Source: Aptenodytes patagonicus
Lineage: Eukaryota; Chordata; Aves; Sphenisciformes; Spheniscidae
NCBI RefSeq assembly: GCF_965638725.1
Contig: NC_134982.1
Coordinates: forward strand, 40,290,799 to 40,354,798
DNA: 64,000 nt
Direction of reading: 5' to 3'
Within the stretch, counting starts at the first letter, position 1. The number at the start of each line of letters is the position of its first letter. The notes beneath the pieces are model-generated. The model was not told the DNA's origin and searched no databases. It was given only the letters and a program-made list of their open reading frames with translations. Position numbers and translations under genes: made by a program. Of the stretch, positions 1 to 15,100 are shown one piece after another.

Positions 1-160
1 GAGGGAAGATTACACCAGCTTCAACATTTGACATGGATAAATTAAAATCTACTTTGAAACAATTTGTGAGAGACTGGAGCGAAGAGGGAAAGCCTGAGAG
101 AGATTCCTGCTACCAGCCAATCATTAGTGAAATTGTAAAGAATTTTCCAAAAGAAAGATG
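1..160 (+). CDS. CARNMT1: CARNMT1 coding exon, truncated by window start
   Basis: The reading frame begins at base 3 (GGG AAG ATT) and reads through [20 protein letters not shown] to NFPKER plus two bases of a Trp codon. The donor GTAATC follows at 161. The split codon TG|G is completed by the exon at 7311. This stretch is the helical segment just before the methyltransferase fold. The true 5' edge of the exon lies outside the window. Confidence 0.95.
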
Positions 161-3100
161 GTAATCGTGTTTTAAGACTTATTTTTATGTGAGCATATAA
201 TGTTGCACGAATCTAACAAAGTTTTTATGGAGTAATGAAAAGCTTGGATTTAAAAATACAGAAATTACTGTGAATGCAGTGGAATTTATTTTTTAATCAA
301 GAAAGTTTTTGTTTCTAATACAAGGTGTTGGAAAAGAGCATAATCATAAACTTCACAAAGGAATACCAGGTAAACCAGGAATAATTTTTTTTCTTTTCCT
401 GCAGCTTGATGTAACGGGATATCTGTTAACTTTTCAAGTAAGAGACCTCAGGAGGTTGTGAAGTTAACTCAGTTGTGCTCAGTGAGGTAAAGTTTGCAGG
501 TTAGCAGATTCTCAGAGTGCGTGTGGTGCGGGTAAAGGGAAGGACCCTTACGACAGCAGCAAGTATGAGTATTGCCCTTCATGGTGGAAGGAGGAAGGAG
601 CGAAGAAGACTTACCTCTAGTGCAATTTTATTGCACTAAGAATTTACCCTGCAAATACTTAATTCTAGACTTGGTTTCAGGCAGATGTTACAAGGCAAGT
701 CTTTGAGGGTAGCTTTGTAACTGCATTGGCTTGTTAACACCACAAAAATACTAATCGGTGAGAGGTTTTTTAGGTAACTTTAAGTAGAAGTATACTGGTA
801 GAATCTCAGAGGATACTACTGCTGTAAGAATTCTGTGTTTAATGGTTCTGCCATTTAGTGACCCCAGTCATCAGTTTAAACTTAACACTCTTATAATGGG
901 AAAATTTGTGAACTTTGTACTCATAAATGTAATAGGTCAGAACTTAGGTTTGCTATAGCTGGATGTTACTGTGGGTTTTCTTCTTTCTCAGTAATTGCTA
1001 ATAATGCACTTGTACCGATTTGAAAATACTTTCCACTAGCCATCTTTTAATTTTCGTTAGTAAAGACTGTTAGTGGTGGCAGAACATGGAGTGGATATGG
1101 TTGATTGGTTTCTTTTTTGCCCTGAGCTAACTTATCTCAAGGTGGATGCACCACTAAAGATGTTTTATCTGAAGGTGAACTTCCTGCAATGTTTTTAGTG
1201 CTAATAGTGCCCTACATAAGATAAAAATGAATTAAATACTGCAGGTTACCTGATGTACTTCTGATGCGCAGATCTGTAGAAAAGTCATGGTTAGTTTTGA
1301 AAGTAATTCTAATCTTCAAGGAAGCAGTTCACCTTTTTCTCTGTATGCTAGTTTTTAAAGCATTTTGGTTATGGAAGAGGTAACATGTCAAATCTTAAGA
1401 GTTACATGACTGAAGTTGGAAAGTCTTGACTTCTACATTTATCATCAATTAACTCTATTTCAAAACCGCCACAGGTATTGAGGTATTAGGAAGCAACATG
1501 TGGTAGCAGGTTGGGTGAATCTGAAATTGATAGCTTTGTGCTTCTTTACCACCAGAATTGGTGGTGGTTGTTGTCAAGCACAACTAATGTGACAGTGTTT
1601 CTGTCCCTGTTGTGATGGCTCTGAAATACCAGTTGGGTTTTTTTTGTCTCTACAGAAATCTCAAAACATCACTGTATGGATCAAACATCTCTACTACAAG
1701 TTTGAGTTTGTCAAATGAAACTTTTTTTTTAATTTGTGTGTTACATACATACCTATTGAAAAGTTTAATATTCCTGATCATTATGGACCTGTCATAGCAT
1801 TTATGTAAAACCTTTTCTCTGTTCACGTATTGTTACTTACTGTCGTCAGCCCATACTTTTTCCTAGTGAGCGAAGGCTCTCCTACTTAGGTGTATTTATC
1901 TCTTTGAGGCAGGAAGCAGAGTCATTCAGAAGGGCCTGTTCTCTTTGTGTATTATCAGGCTTAACTGGCAGTGCCACCTCACCCTTGTGCAAGAAGGAAC
2001 TTCCCTGGCAGGACAGGCTGGCTGGTCAAGTCTGGTTCCTTTTTTACAGTTTTGGAGGGGAGCAGTTGTTTCAGTTTGAAGGGATGGACAGGGCTTGAAC
2101 CATAGCGAAATTGTTCTGGCTGTTGTGTATAGTGGGTGCGCAGTCCGTTTCCTCTGGAGAGGACTGGCTCTGGCCACTCGTGGGAAGACAACCTGTGGAT
2201 GGAACCTCAGAGTGCAGCTTTGCGTTTCTTCAGAGTTCCCTTTTGTAGCACAGAGGACTGAAGTCTCCTGAGATGATGAAATGGCAGTGCTAGAGAAAAC
2301 GTGTGTTGTTCACACCGGCTGATGAAAACAGCTTTGTCTAGATCTATTTTGCATTGAAAAAGATGGAGAAGTAAATACTTTAAATTTAAAACTGTCAGTA
2401 CGAGTCACTTTTTACTTTTTAATGGCTTCAATGGAATTGTATGTTCAGTTTCTAGTTAACATTATATTTTAACATTATTGATTCCATGCATTGGAATAAT
2501 GTGAAAAAGGAGTTCAGATTTTTGAAACTATTCAAGTATGTTTTGCTCCATGCATGCACGTCATGTGTTGTTGCTGCTCTTTGCAAGACTGGCCTGTATT
2601 GGTTTAGTTGGTATGCAAAGAAGAGGAAGAGAAGTGAAGTGCTCTATATATGTGCTTGCTCTTCTGGGAAGCAGAAGGGATACCAGCAAGGGTTGAAAGC
2701 AGCTGTAAATTGGAACAGTCTTGTGAGTAGGTGCTACTGTTATCTTGTGTTTCAGTCCAGTCTTTTGACAAGACTGTAATCTAAAAATAAAATGGCAAAA
2801 GCTGTTTCTGCCTCCCATTCCTCTCCAGAAATAATTCCTTCTTTCTGCTTAGCACGTTAACACGGGATCTGTTAGTAGGATCAACAAAGCAGTTTTAAGT
2901 GACGTCCCATGTGATAAAGTCTTCCTGAAGAACTGATAGATTTCCTGCATTATTCATGTTGGAATTTAGTTGTGTTTCAGCTCACAGGGTCTTTATAATA
3001 TTGTCTACCTTTTGATGAAGCCATTTGAATTTCTTGGATTTCTTGGATCTGAATGAACCATGATCACTACTTTCTGTAGGAGAAAATAGTAAAACATAGA

Positions 3101-6100
3101 TGCATTTTTATTTGTTGATGGAATGTGTTTGTTAAAGCATTTTTATGGGGAAACATTAAGTTGAAAATCTAAACAAGCATACCAATGTATTTTCTTTTTT
3201 TAATTCCCCTTTTGCCATTTTTATTTTCTTTCACTTCTACTGTTACCCTTCCTACTTATGTGAAAGGATGTAAAGATCATCAGCTTCTTGTCCAAAAGGA
3301 ACCAAAGAAATAGTTAACCTCTTAGTTAATTATCATTCCACGGCCAAGAATAGTAAACTTAGGTATTTTGTCCAAAGTTTTTTTTTATTCATTAACTTGG
3401 CCTCTGGAACCACCTATAACTTGCAATATAAATATCATGCTGTCCAGCAATTGATTGCATTTTCCAAGGTACTAGCAGGACAGCCCAAAAGAAGTCACCA
3501 GTGCTTAGTTTCCTTTTTATTTGGAAAATATAGCTTATTAATCCTGAGGCTGAGCTTGGCTATACTTCTTGCATGCGCTCAGTCGCATTTACAGTGATGA
3601 TAAAATTTCTGTTTTATATGAATTGTGTTTAACTTTATATAAAATATATCTGTCCTTCAGGGTTTTTAATCTCGTCAAAAATTGTGTTTAGCCTAGACTT
3701 TGCTTTAAACATTGGATTTAAGAGGAAACTATATCTTAAGTATTATTGCAGTCCACTGAAGGCTTTGCAGGTCTTTACACGGAAGTATATAAACCTCAGC
3801 TGCTAAGTTTGGAGAAGAATTGCTCTTCAAATGATTGTGCTTTTTAGCTACCTTCATTATTTTATTTGAAAAGTAGTTGTCTTTAAAAAAAAAAAACAAC
3901 TGAGAATGTGATTACAGTAAAATGATGAAAAATACTATACTGAGAATTGGATCTGTTCACTATCTAAATTTACAAACATTAGAGGTAAGACATCAGGAAG
4001 GAAGGAGTCCGACTGTGATTCTATGCTGATGTTTCCACTGATCTTCTGTGTATGGGCTGTATATTTCTTATCACTTACTATCATTAGCTAACATTGAATT
4101 GCAGTGTTCAGTTTATGAAAATGAGGTTTGTGTTTGATCACACACTAATTTTTCTGTTGCTGAACTTCAGTTTACCCCTTCAGCACCATCATTTTTTTGT
4201 TAAAGCACAATAGGCATAAAATAAGAAGCCTCTACATGTATAACTTTTCCCTTAAAAAAAGGACACCAAGTTAAAATCTTCATTAATAGTATTAAACTTC
4301 TAAAAGGTGAAAATGTATCACAATGCAAAATGCAGTACAATAATGCCATGACAGATTTTAGGGTTTTTTATATTTCTCCCCTCTCTTTTTAAGAGATGAC
4401 TGCTGCAGTTTCAGTAGTTGAGCTAAACAATACCATGTAGCCCTCTTCCCTGCTCTTTGGCCAGCCTCCTCTCCCCACATCTGTCAGGTTAATAGGTCAA
4501 TGTTTCTTCCATATTGCCCCACAGGTTTTTTTAATGGGTACTTGTTGGATACCCATTTATTTTCCTAACCAGTGCTAGATCTATGTCATAGAAATCCTGC
4601 TGCTGCTGACTAGTTCAAGGCTAGTTTCACTGTGGGTAACCTTGGGTTATTATTGGTTATCACAGTTTGGGATTTTTTTAATTGTCTTTGCTACTGCTGC
4701 AATTACATATCCACCGAAGGAAAGCAGGTTTTTCTAGCCTCCTAAATTATCTTATGACTGTTTAGCCATTAAAAAAGCTGTTTCTCTGCAATTAATTTTA
4801 GCTGTTTTAATGATTCAAAAATTAGCATAATATAGTGCATTGGAGTGCTCCCACTACCACTGGTTTCGTACCTTAATTTTTTTGAAATTCATCAAGAGTT
4901 TGTCACTAACAGTTCCTTTTAAGTCTCAAAAAAGAAGGTGTTTGAGCATGTTTTTTGATAGCAGAACACCATCAACAGTCACTATTTTTTATACAGTAAG
5001 TTTGCCACATGCCTAATTTCTCTGATTATAGAAACCATTTTGGGAGGCTACTGTCAATGTTAGTGGACTCAGATTTGATTATATTGTATTCTATTAGCTG
5101 TGCTCTGTATGCTGAAATGATATTGGTGGCCAGCACCAGTCCCTAGCAACTAATATGAAGAGTATAGATAGAAGTTAAATGGCTAACAAGTTTCCAGACA
5201 GGCTTCAATGCCTTAATAAAGGTGCAAAGAAAAGTGCAGTTAAAATCAACTATTTTCTAAGAGAGAATTGGGAAAATTAGTTCAGAGATACAAAAGCTTT
5301 ATATTGTGAATAAAAAGATACAAGACAATTACAAGCAATTCAAAATCAACTCACTTGCCTGTTAGAGGCTTTATCTTGTTTTAGGTTGAATAAAGGTGCA
5401 GATTTCAAAATGTGATTGCACCTGCATAGCTCCTTGTTAATGAGTTGTTTTAAGAAAAGTGTCTTTTCTAATCAATGTATGATAATCTTGGAAGTGGTGT
5501 AAGGCTCTTCAACCCACTCATTGTAGAAGTGTCTACATAGGGGTGCAAAAATCTGTGTAGAGCTGGTCTAAATATTTCATAAATAAATTGTAAGGAAATG
5601 AAGAAATAGATTAGGTTAAAAATACATTTGGAATAACAGTGAATAGATACACCACTACGAATAGAAAAAGCTGTAAGATGGAGGTTTTTCTAGCTTCTCC
5701 CAAAAAGTGGATTCTCTTTCTCTTCCTCCTTCTGGGTCCCTATTTTCAAAAATTTCATCTTGAGCAAGTAGTTTTCCCCTGAATTAATCTGTCTTTTTTT
5801 TCAGTAAGACTTTCTGGCTAGCTTTCTTCTGGCTCTCCTTGTAGAAGAGAGGAGAGGTAAGGAGAACTGTTGCTTCACAGGAATGCTCTTAAGTAATAGC
5901 AAAGTCTTGATTTCCTGCTTCTTCTTAATCAGAAAACAAAGAATCTGAAAGTATAATGGAATAGAAATGAAAATCAGGAATGAGAAGAACTTTGATTTTC
6001 CATTTGGAAGGCTTCACTAATTACACGATTAAGCCACAAACCAAAAGGCACTGCTAACTGGTTTGTTAGTTTGTGTGGCCTTTAGAAAAGAATAATGCTT

Positions 6101-9100
6101 TCTTTTGTTTTTGGGTAATAGTCTTCAGAATTGTACTACTTTTCAGAATTTACATAACTCTCTCGCTCATCTTCATGCTTATGTAGCATGACTCTTTTGA
6201 ACCCTTTCTGGCATCCTGATTTTTTATGTAGTCAAAGGCTTTGCATTTTGCTTTCATTTCATCATAGGTTTGGAAGTGCTGATCGTAGCTTCCTTCATTT
6301 AGTTGCATATAAACTGGTACATGTATGTTTTGTCTTTGAAGGTGACAGGCAAAAGGGAGGGTAGTCTGACTGTTCACACTTGGTTTTTTGGTATATGAAA
6401 TTACGAAGTCTTGTTCACGACTGGAAACTGAAAAATTCTTTCTTTTTAGATGAAGTATCTTTTCAGTTTGGCATGGGAATGTTTTTTGTTTTATGAGTGA
6501 AGGTTTGATTGGATTGTGATAGAAGTCTAATGGTTAGAATATGTATATATTGCCTTTTCTGCCTGAAAGAGTAGAAAATTTTGAGATTCTTGGTTCTTCT
6601 ATTTATTAGTTGCTGAACTTGGAAGATGGGAGAGGTTTTTCTAGATATCTCATTAAACGCACATGCTGGATGTCTTCTTCAGCTTGATGCCTTGTTATGG
6701 GAAGTGAAGGGTTAGAGAGCTGCAACATACGTTGATTTAGGAAATCTTATGTCACTTAATGTGCTTGAGTGCAATCAGTGAACAGCATATTTAAAACCCA
6801 CAGTTGCTGAGAAGGTAACTAAGGTTTTTACAGTCTGAACTGCTCATCGGCTTATGGAAGTTTTGTTTGCTTTGTTTCTGATGTCAAAATACTTGTTTAT
6901 TTTTCATGCAATGTAACTAAGAAGATTTCTAGAATATTTACTAGTTATCAGTGCACCTCACAGATCAATAAATGGTGCTATATGATAATGTTCTTTCTTC
7001 AATTCACTTAGAGATTTTTAGCTTGATAATTGTAAAAGTTTTCAGGAAAAAAAGTGTCTTGTAATTATGATCTGTATTCTGAATGAGGGTTGTATATGTT
7101 CTTTTGAGTGTTTTTCTGTTAATTATTTTGACTGTACAATTAACCAATCTGATCAGAACTGGCTCAGTTTGCATTTAAAAAGTAAAGTTATACAGGAAAT
7201 ACATTATAATATCTAAGTATATGGGGGGAAAAAATGTTTGACCGGCCCTCTGTAAGTTTTGTTAAGAGGTATCAGATAAAGACTTAACTATTATTTTTGT
7301 TCTGTTGCAGGGATTTCTCCAAAGTTAATATCCTGGTACCTGGTGCTGGGCTAGGTAGATTGGCGTGGGAAATAGCTATGCTCGGTTATGCTTGCCAAGG
7401 AAATGAATGGAGCCTCTTTATGCTCTTTTCTTCTAACTTTGTACTCAACAGGTACACAGCTTATGTTTTACTTGCTGACTGAAACCTAGGGAGGCAAAAT
7501 TATAAATGAGAAAAACTTGAATAAATAAACTGCACAAAAATGGATTTGTAAATCCTAACAGAGGACACACATAACCACTCTTTAGAATGTTTTAATGAAG
7601 AAAAAATCAGTGGGATAAATGGGGGAGGGAAGCATTATCTGAGTCATTAAAATTAAAGCAGGAAGCATGGCTTTTAAGTTATGAGACTTAAAATCTCTAG
7701 ATTGTACCACAAATTTGCTGCATGATCTTGAATAGCTTTTATGATTTATTTCACATCTGTTTCTGTAAAATGCACACCTATCACCAGTGTCAAATATGGA
7801 CTAGTTAATATGTGCATAGTACTTAGTGGTGGTGATCAGTAACAGAGGAAACCTGTTAAAGAAAGTGTTAATTCTATACTAAAATTTTAGGCACTGTTTT
7901 GGCATGAAAAACAACCACCGAAGCACACTGAACCACTTCTTAAGCAAGTCCAGTCACTGAGTAACAGCTAAAATAATACAGTTAATATTTCTACAATTAC
8001 ACTGAGGTACTAAATTTGAATGTAGTAAATTTAACTTTATAGGTTTAATTTATAGTGACATTTCTGTATTTGGTATTCTGTCACTTGCATTGGAGATTAC
8101 TGGTTTCATAATGAACTTGTTAGAGAGGAAAGAAGGCAGCAAATGCAACTGTTCTTAAAGAGGGTGGGCGAGTATGAAAGAGGTCTGGGGTGGTGGTTTG
8201 TTTTTTGGCGGAGTTGGTGCTAAGTTCAGAGAGGCAGAATTTACCAGTTCACTCATTCTTCAATCTGAAATGATACACCTTTGCTGAAAACACCTAAACT
8301 ATTGGCTTGTATTCTATATTACCATGATGTTCTGGAGCCCTGTTTGTAGATTGTGGACTGTGATGATCTTAAATCTGTTACAGCTTACTGTTCAAAAACA
8401 AGAACGGGAAAACACTGTTTATTATGGCTGCTGCATGTCTGCTTAAAACAGTAGTAGTCAATGTGATGAAAAAAGATATTTGCTAGAGGTTTATTTGTTC
8501 TTTTTCTTACATTATTCTTAAATGACTCATCTGGTAGTGAAATTGCATATTGCAGTTGGGCTGATCTAATGCCTTGCAGCTACTGAAAGGAGGTCACGTT
8601 CTTCTCGTCCTCAGCTATGCAGCCCTGCTGGGTCTTACGCTCTTTGCAACTTTTGAAATTACTCAAAGCAGCATAAAAGTATTCATTTCCTATCTTTGGG
8701 AGCACTGATCAGCTGTCATAGTGGTTCAAATCTGAAAGTTAACTTAACCCCTAATTAATTACCTCTGACATGTTTTTTGTCTTCCTTAAATAATGAGTCT
8801 TTGGCCTATATGTGGAATTCTCTTGAAGATCCTTGCTTAGATTACGATAGTAATCATCTTAGCATCTAATGCTCATGTGGTGTTTCCTATTTTATATAAG
8901 ATACTTAGCAAAGAGGTGTATATGCATTAGACTTGGTAACAGTATTAGATTTTAGACAGCAAAATGGAGTGTTGCTCAGCTGCTGTAATCTTCATCTTTG
9001 CTGGGCAAGTTACCAGTTACAAGTTTCCTTGTTAGCATGGAAGAGTATACTGCTAACCTAACTCTGAATTTCATCAGTTCAGTTGAAGTCCAAGCATTCC

Positions 9101-12100
9101 TTTCTGCTAATTGTGGGCTTGGGATGTCTGTTAAGAAGGTTTTAGGGACTTCTGGGATCTTTCATTTTAGTCTTAAGTGGCTGTTCCCAGTTAGCCTTCT
9201 GAAATGGACATGTTTGCCTTCCTGGAACTGGAAGAAACAGTAATGATTAATAGGAGCTGAAGATACCAGTTAAGGAAGAGTGGTAAGAAGAAGGATTTTG
9301 CAAATTAGTTTTTAACTACAGTCTTTAATTAATTTTTGTTTTCAGTTGATAAAAGCACGAGGATTTTACTAACATGCTTACAGTTTGGATCTACCTTCTT
9401 CCTCTGACCTTGGTTTATTTTTAGGAAGACAAAGTATTATATTGAGTGTCAAGCCAACTACTACAGTGGGCTCCTAGATGTGGTACAGTGACTTAAGTCT
9501 TCTGTATACAATGTGGTATCTGCTGATTTTTATGCATGTAAAAAAATTTAATTCTCTTAAATTGTGAACTTCTGTTACCGTCGATAAAGTTGCATACCAT
9601 GTTGTGTAGAGTGCGTCAAGGTGTAACTGTGGTCACTATAAGTATTTGAAATTAATTAGAGTGCATTATTCCATTGAGGAAGCTCTAATTTGAAAATAAA
9701 GTGACCCTGGAGTAGTTAAGCTACAATGGCTCCAACGCTGCTGCAGTCCTTGTATGGGAAATTGTTTTCTTGTATGGGTAAGGTTGTTGTTGCTGATAGA
9801 TTTTTCTAGTGTTTAGATGAGTTTTGGATATCATGACAGATGGCAGAGGTGATCATTGGTGATGTACAGACACACTTCATTTCTTACATGTTTTGGAAGA
9901 GCAAAAACTGTGAAAAGCATAATCTGTTTTCCTACCTCTGGAAAGCATACCAAAATTTTCAGACAGTCTAGAGCCACAGGACATGTTACTTCCCTTTGAC
10001 ATCTGACAGGAGGGGAAACAACACTAGGGTGGTATCTGTGTGGAAGAGGCAGGAGCAGCTGGTTGCTTACTTGCTGTTTCCTGCAGCTGGAGATTCAGAG
10101 CACAGGGTCAATAGCCTCGGTCCAGCAGCCCTTCAGCAGCAGTAGTCCCACTTACGAATATTTGAGAAAGTTCAGTTGAAGTACTATAAAATCACTTTGT
10201 ACCCAAGTCAGAGTAGGGTTGGTTTAAAAAAACTTTAATACCAGTAGAATTCATGCTAATAATTGGCTAATCTTTACTTTCTGGAAAGAATGTAATTTTA
10301 GATAAATCTTGACACTTTGAGCTGGCTGCTTAATTGTATTTGTTGCGTGTCCATGAATGTCTTAGGATGAAAAGAGTTAAGCATTTTATCTTTAAATCGG
10401 TGGGCAGAAGTAAGAGTTGACCTACCCATCTTTTCCAGAACCGCCTTTTCAACTCAGTGTTGAACGGTAAATGCCCTGCTGCTGTGGAAGAAAGTGAAGT
10501 GTGTCACACTTGGTTAAAGATGTTATATTTTTATAATATAACTTACATCATACATCTTTTATTGGAAGGATGGAATTGTAAAGGACTGCAGTACTTAGTT
10601 TTTAAGTATAAATTACTGAAGCTGGAAAGCGAGGTTTTCAAGCTTGAATATGGAGAGGGATTGGTCTTTTATATTAAATTGGGAATTCCCTTTGGAAATG
10701 TTCGAAAGTCTACATGACTATACTTCGTGCTGGGAAAAAAAAATACAGGGAGGTGTGTGTTCCCTTACAGCGCAGAAAAAAAATCCTTTCTAATCTGCTC
10801 AGATCTCTTATTTTCTTTACCTTGCTTTTGGGCAAATTTTGATTGTTAAAGAAAAATGTTCTGAGGATAATACAAATTGACTGGGAGCATATGGAGAATG
10901 CTAAAATGGCTAACATGCAACTTTTGGCCAATATGGGGATTTTTTGGTGGGTTTTGTTGTTGTGGTGGTGGTAGTGGTGGTTTTTTGGTTGGTTTGTTTT
11001 GTTTTTGTTTTGGTTTGTTTTTCTTTTTTAACCAAAAGAGAAATGCCTTTCTTGAAGCAAATGATGCCCATGTTATCAGGGCTTTTTCCCTGCTTTTTTT
11101 TCCTTGACTGCATATATCTGATATTTATTCATTATATATGGAGACAGTTGATGAGTGCAGTATACTGCTGCTCTAATACAGGTTATTTTTGTATTTTTTT
11201 TACTGATAAAATGAAATATAAATATTGCATGAAGAAGGTAGAAAATGTTATTTCAAAGACTTTACTACAGGTGTTTTCTATCCACCAGCCAAAAGAGTGC
11301 ACTTTCTATAACCTGGTAGATTGCTTGCAGTTTATGAAGTGTTTGATGATACGTGTTCCTATGGGACAGATGTGTCCTCTGTTGTCTCTGAAAGAAAATG
11401 GCTTCATTTTTTAATTGCAAACTGATTTTATAGGACTGTGGGAAAAGCTGCTTTTTATACTTCAATGCTATTTTTTATCACTTTTTAAAATAAGAGTTGA
11501 CTTAGTTGGTCACGTCAACCCACAAATTTTATTTTACAAAGACACGTTTACTTAGCAAAATTGCAACACTGCAGGCGTTACTAACTTAAAATGACATCTA
11601 GTGCAAAACTACTACAGTTTGCAAAATGGGATTTATTTATTTTTTGAAATCTAAAAGCTTCCTTTCAGTTAGGATCTGAAAAATGCTTTTGTTCTGCTGT
11701 GCTTCAAAACCCCTATGATTATGGTTCAGAAAAGACAGAAAAGTTTAGAATGAGAACAAATGTTTCCAATAAAATTCATGGAACTAATGTTACTAATTTT
11801 TTTTTTTTAATAGAAGAAATATGACCCAGAAAGGCTTAGCTTTACTGAATATACTAAATCACAAATTTCATTAATCTTACAAAAGAATCTTGTGCATTTT
11901 CTTTTCACTGGAAAAATAAGCCTGGGAAAATGGTAAAAAGTGGGAAAAGAAAATCCTAAAATTAAAAAAGGAGTTATTTTGTGGTGATAATTTGTGTGTC
12001 AGAGTAAAATTATTTTTTTCATCAGTTCATAAATAGGTGGGCAGTCTGAAGTGTTAGGAACTAGATAAAAGTCCTTTAGAAAACGTGTAGCTGTTGCAAG

Positions 12101-15100
12101 AACTTTATCAGCAAGACAATGGATGTTGGTGAAAGTCTTTGACTCCTACATTTTTAGATAGTAGGTACGCAATTAGCTGAAACTGAATTGTGCTGATTTC
12201 TGTATTTTGCAGATGCTCTGAAATTAACTCATGTAAGCTTTATCCCTGGATTCATCAGTTTAGCAATAACAGAAGATCTGCTGATCAGATACGGCCAATT
12301 TATTTCCCTGATGTTGATCCTCACAGTCTTCCTTCTGGTTCAAACTTCTCTATGACAGCAGGGGATTTTCAAGAAATTTATTCTGAGTGCAGTGAGTAAA
12401 TGTAAACTTCTAGGCTATCCATGTAACTGTATCTTCAGAGTATTTGTTATGGAACAGTTAATGATTAGAAATAGAAGGGAACTGTAGCTACAAGCATTGA
12501 GCAAAAAGTACTAACTGTAGCAAGACTTTCTTATTCCAGATCAGCTTTTTTCTTAGTTGTAAAAAAAATACTGACACCTCCTTGCCTAACAGATTTTGTT
12601 GTAGTAGTCTCTTTCAGAATAAGACAGCATAGTAGTATTATGGAAAGGTTTACTTGATTTAGAAAAGTGATGTTACAAAGGGAACAATGTAACTAGTCAC
12701 TTCTTTTCTTCAGTGTAAAAAATAAATACATTTTTTTGTTGATTCATTTCCTGTTGTAAAAGCAAACTATTTCAGTAGCAGTAAATTATAAATTAAACAA
12801 ACATATACTTACTGACTGTTAATAGTAAATATTTCAGAGGCACATTATGGGGATGATAATTATCAAAGATTGAGACTTCTGTCAGTACAAATAACCTCAT
12901 TTTTTTCTTGTGATATCAGGTTAGTTGTGCTGTCCTCATTGCACCTATGAAGTAATGTCTTATGATTAACCTAATGTTGAATTAATCTGCAGAAGACTCT
13001 CTTTAGTACCTACTCTACCAATTACATATTTAGGATTTGATCAAGATTAAACACCCAGTTTTTATATGTAGTCTAATATTCTGATATATGCCTATTTAGA
13101 AGGCACTATTTTTTCCTTACACAGTATTGGATTATCACTTCGGACATCTGTTTTCTGTTTCCACCTTTCTGTCCCTATTAGACCCATAGCAATTTTTCAC
13201 CAGGATTATATACCTATTGATCTGCCCTTTATTGTGCATCTAGACTTACAGATATTTTCTTGTAGGAACCTTCCTTATAGTTGCTTAATTTTCTGAAGGT
13301 TCTATCTTACATTAGAACATCTGATACTGGCATAAATTGAGATTTTTAATTTTTTTATTTACAGAACTTTAAAACTTGCAATTTCAAGGATACATGTTTA
13401 GAGAAAAACAGGGAGACTCATGCTTTAAAAGGTAGACTTTGGAAGATCCTGCTTGTTAAGTTCGTTAGTAAAAAACAGTTGGAGAAGTATTCAGATACTG
13501 AATAAAATGTTTTAAAGCTATGTGATTTGTGAAAGTACACTTTAGTGTACAGACTGTTCCAGATATTAACTAGGGAGGCCCAAAATTGCTGGGTATTTTT
13601 GCAGTTGTATTTCTAACAGTTGTGGTAATGAAGTTCATAGGACAGGTGAGTAATAGCACCCTTGGGCCTTCATTTATATAAAATGTGTTATCATGTTTAC
13701 ATTTTACAGTAAATAATATAAATTTATCTCACTTTATATAATGTGTGAATAATTTTATAAAATGCATTAATAAATAGGTAGAATATTTTAGAGTGTGTAT
13801 GTGTATATACATACATATGTATACACACACACAGGTCACACGAACCCAAACATAACTTTCGTTAACATAAACCAAAATGTTTTATTTAGTTGTAAATGAA
13901 ATGAAGAGCCTTCATTTGTTGTTAGTTGAAGGTAATGCTGAGTATATAAACAAATACTGGGGTGAAATGATTAACTTTTACAGGGGTAGAAACATTGAAA
14001 CTAATCCCTGTATAATTTGCTCTTTTTACGCAGATACGTGGGACTGCATAGCAACTTGCTTTTTCATAGATACAGCACATAACGTTATTGATTACATTGA
14101 TACTATATGGAAAATACTAAAGCCTGGAGGAATATGGATAAATGTAGGCAAGTGTGACCAACCTCTCTTCCTGCTAGCCCTGATTTATGTCTGATCACAT
14201 AACAGGCATCTAGTACTTGAAAAGAGTTGTCAGGATGAATGTGTCTGTGCTGAAAACTCTGTAGAGCTAGAAACATCTAGGGCTTGGAAATTAGCTCAGA
14301 TGTGTTCAGAGTATGTCCAGATGTTTGCTAATTACAATCATGTCAGTACAATGTGGTTTTTAAATAGAGAAGTAAATCTTCCCAGTGGCAGGTTTTGCAT
14401 TCATGTATCAAACATTTGTTATCTGACAAATGTAGTGTCCTGTATTCTTTTTTGCTATTTTTCTAAGAAAATAGAACTTGTTCTGTGTGTAAATACATCC
14501 TTGCATTTTTTTCTTAATCTGTTGTCTAATCTGTACTGTGCTTCTAAACAGAAGTTTTGGGAATGAGATTTATGTATGCCTTGGCTCAAAAGGAGAGAGA
14601 GTTTAAATTAAGTCTCCCATGGTGAAGGAATATCAGACAAAACTCAGGAGTTAAACATTTTGTATAGGACAAACTGGCCAGTCACTGGTCAGTCAGTCAC
14701 TATACCAGTCCTGGCCAGTCGCAGAATGCAAGCAAAGCTCCTGAGTAGACCACAGCGTGTCCTGCCTTCTGTTCTGTAGAGACAGCAGTGATGCTAGACT
14801 GAAGAAACTTTAAGATACAGAAAACACAATCTGGTAGGAAATGAGACTTCATTGTTGAATAAGCAGCTGAACTAATTTGTTTTCATTTTGCATTGATTCT
14901 GAAATTTGGTATAAAAATCATATTCAAGTGATAGAAGTACCTTCTTTTGTCTGTATTTGAATATGTGAGTCTGGATATAAGCATTCTTTGCACTTTCAGT
15001 ATGTGGTTTTGATTTTTAAAACATTTTTATCTTTTTAATAGCCATTTCCGTTGTATCTTTGTACTCTAGGTCCTCTCCTTTACCACTTTGAAAACTTGGG

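Noticed and set aside
10944..11414. 156-codon plus-strand frame
   Set aside because: It starts in the G/T tract (poly-Val/Phe) and continues as unrelated AT-rich intron sequence.
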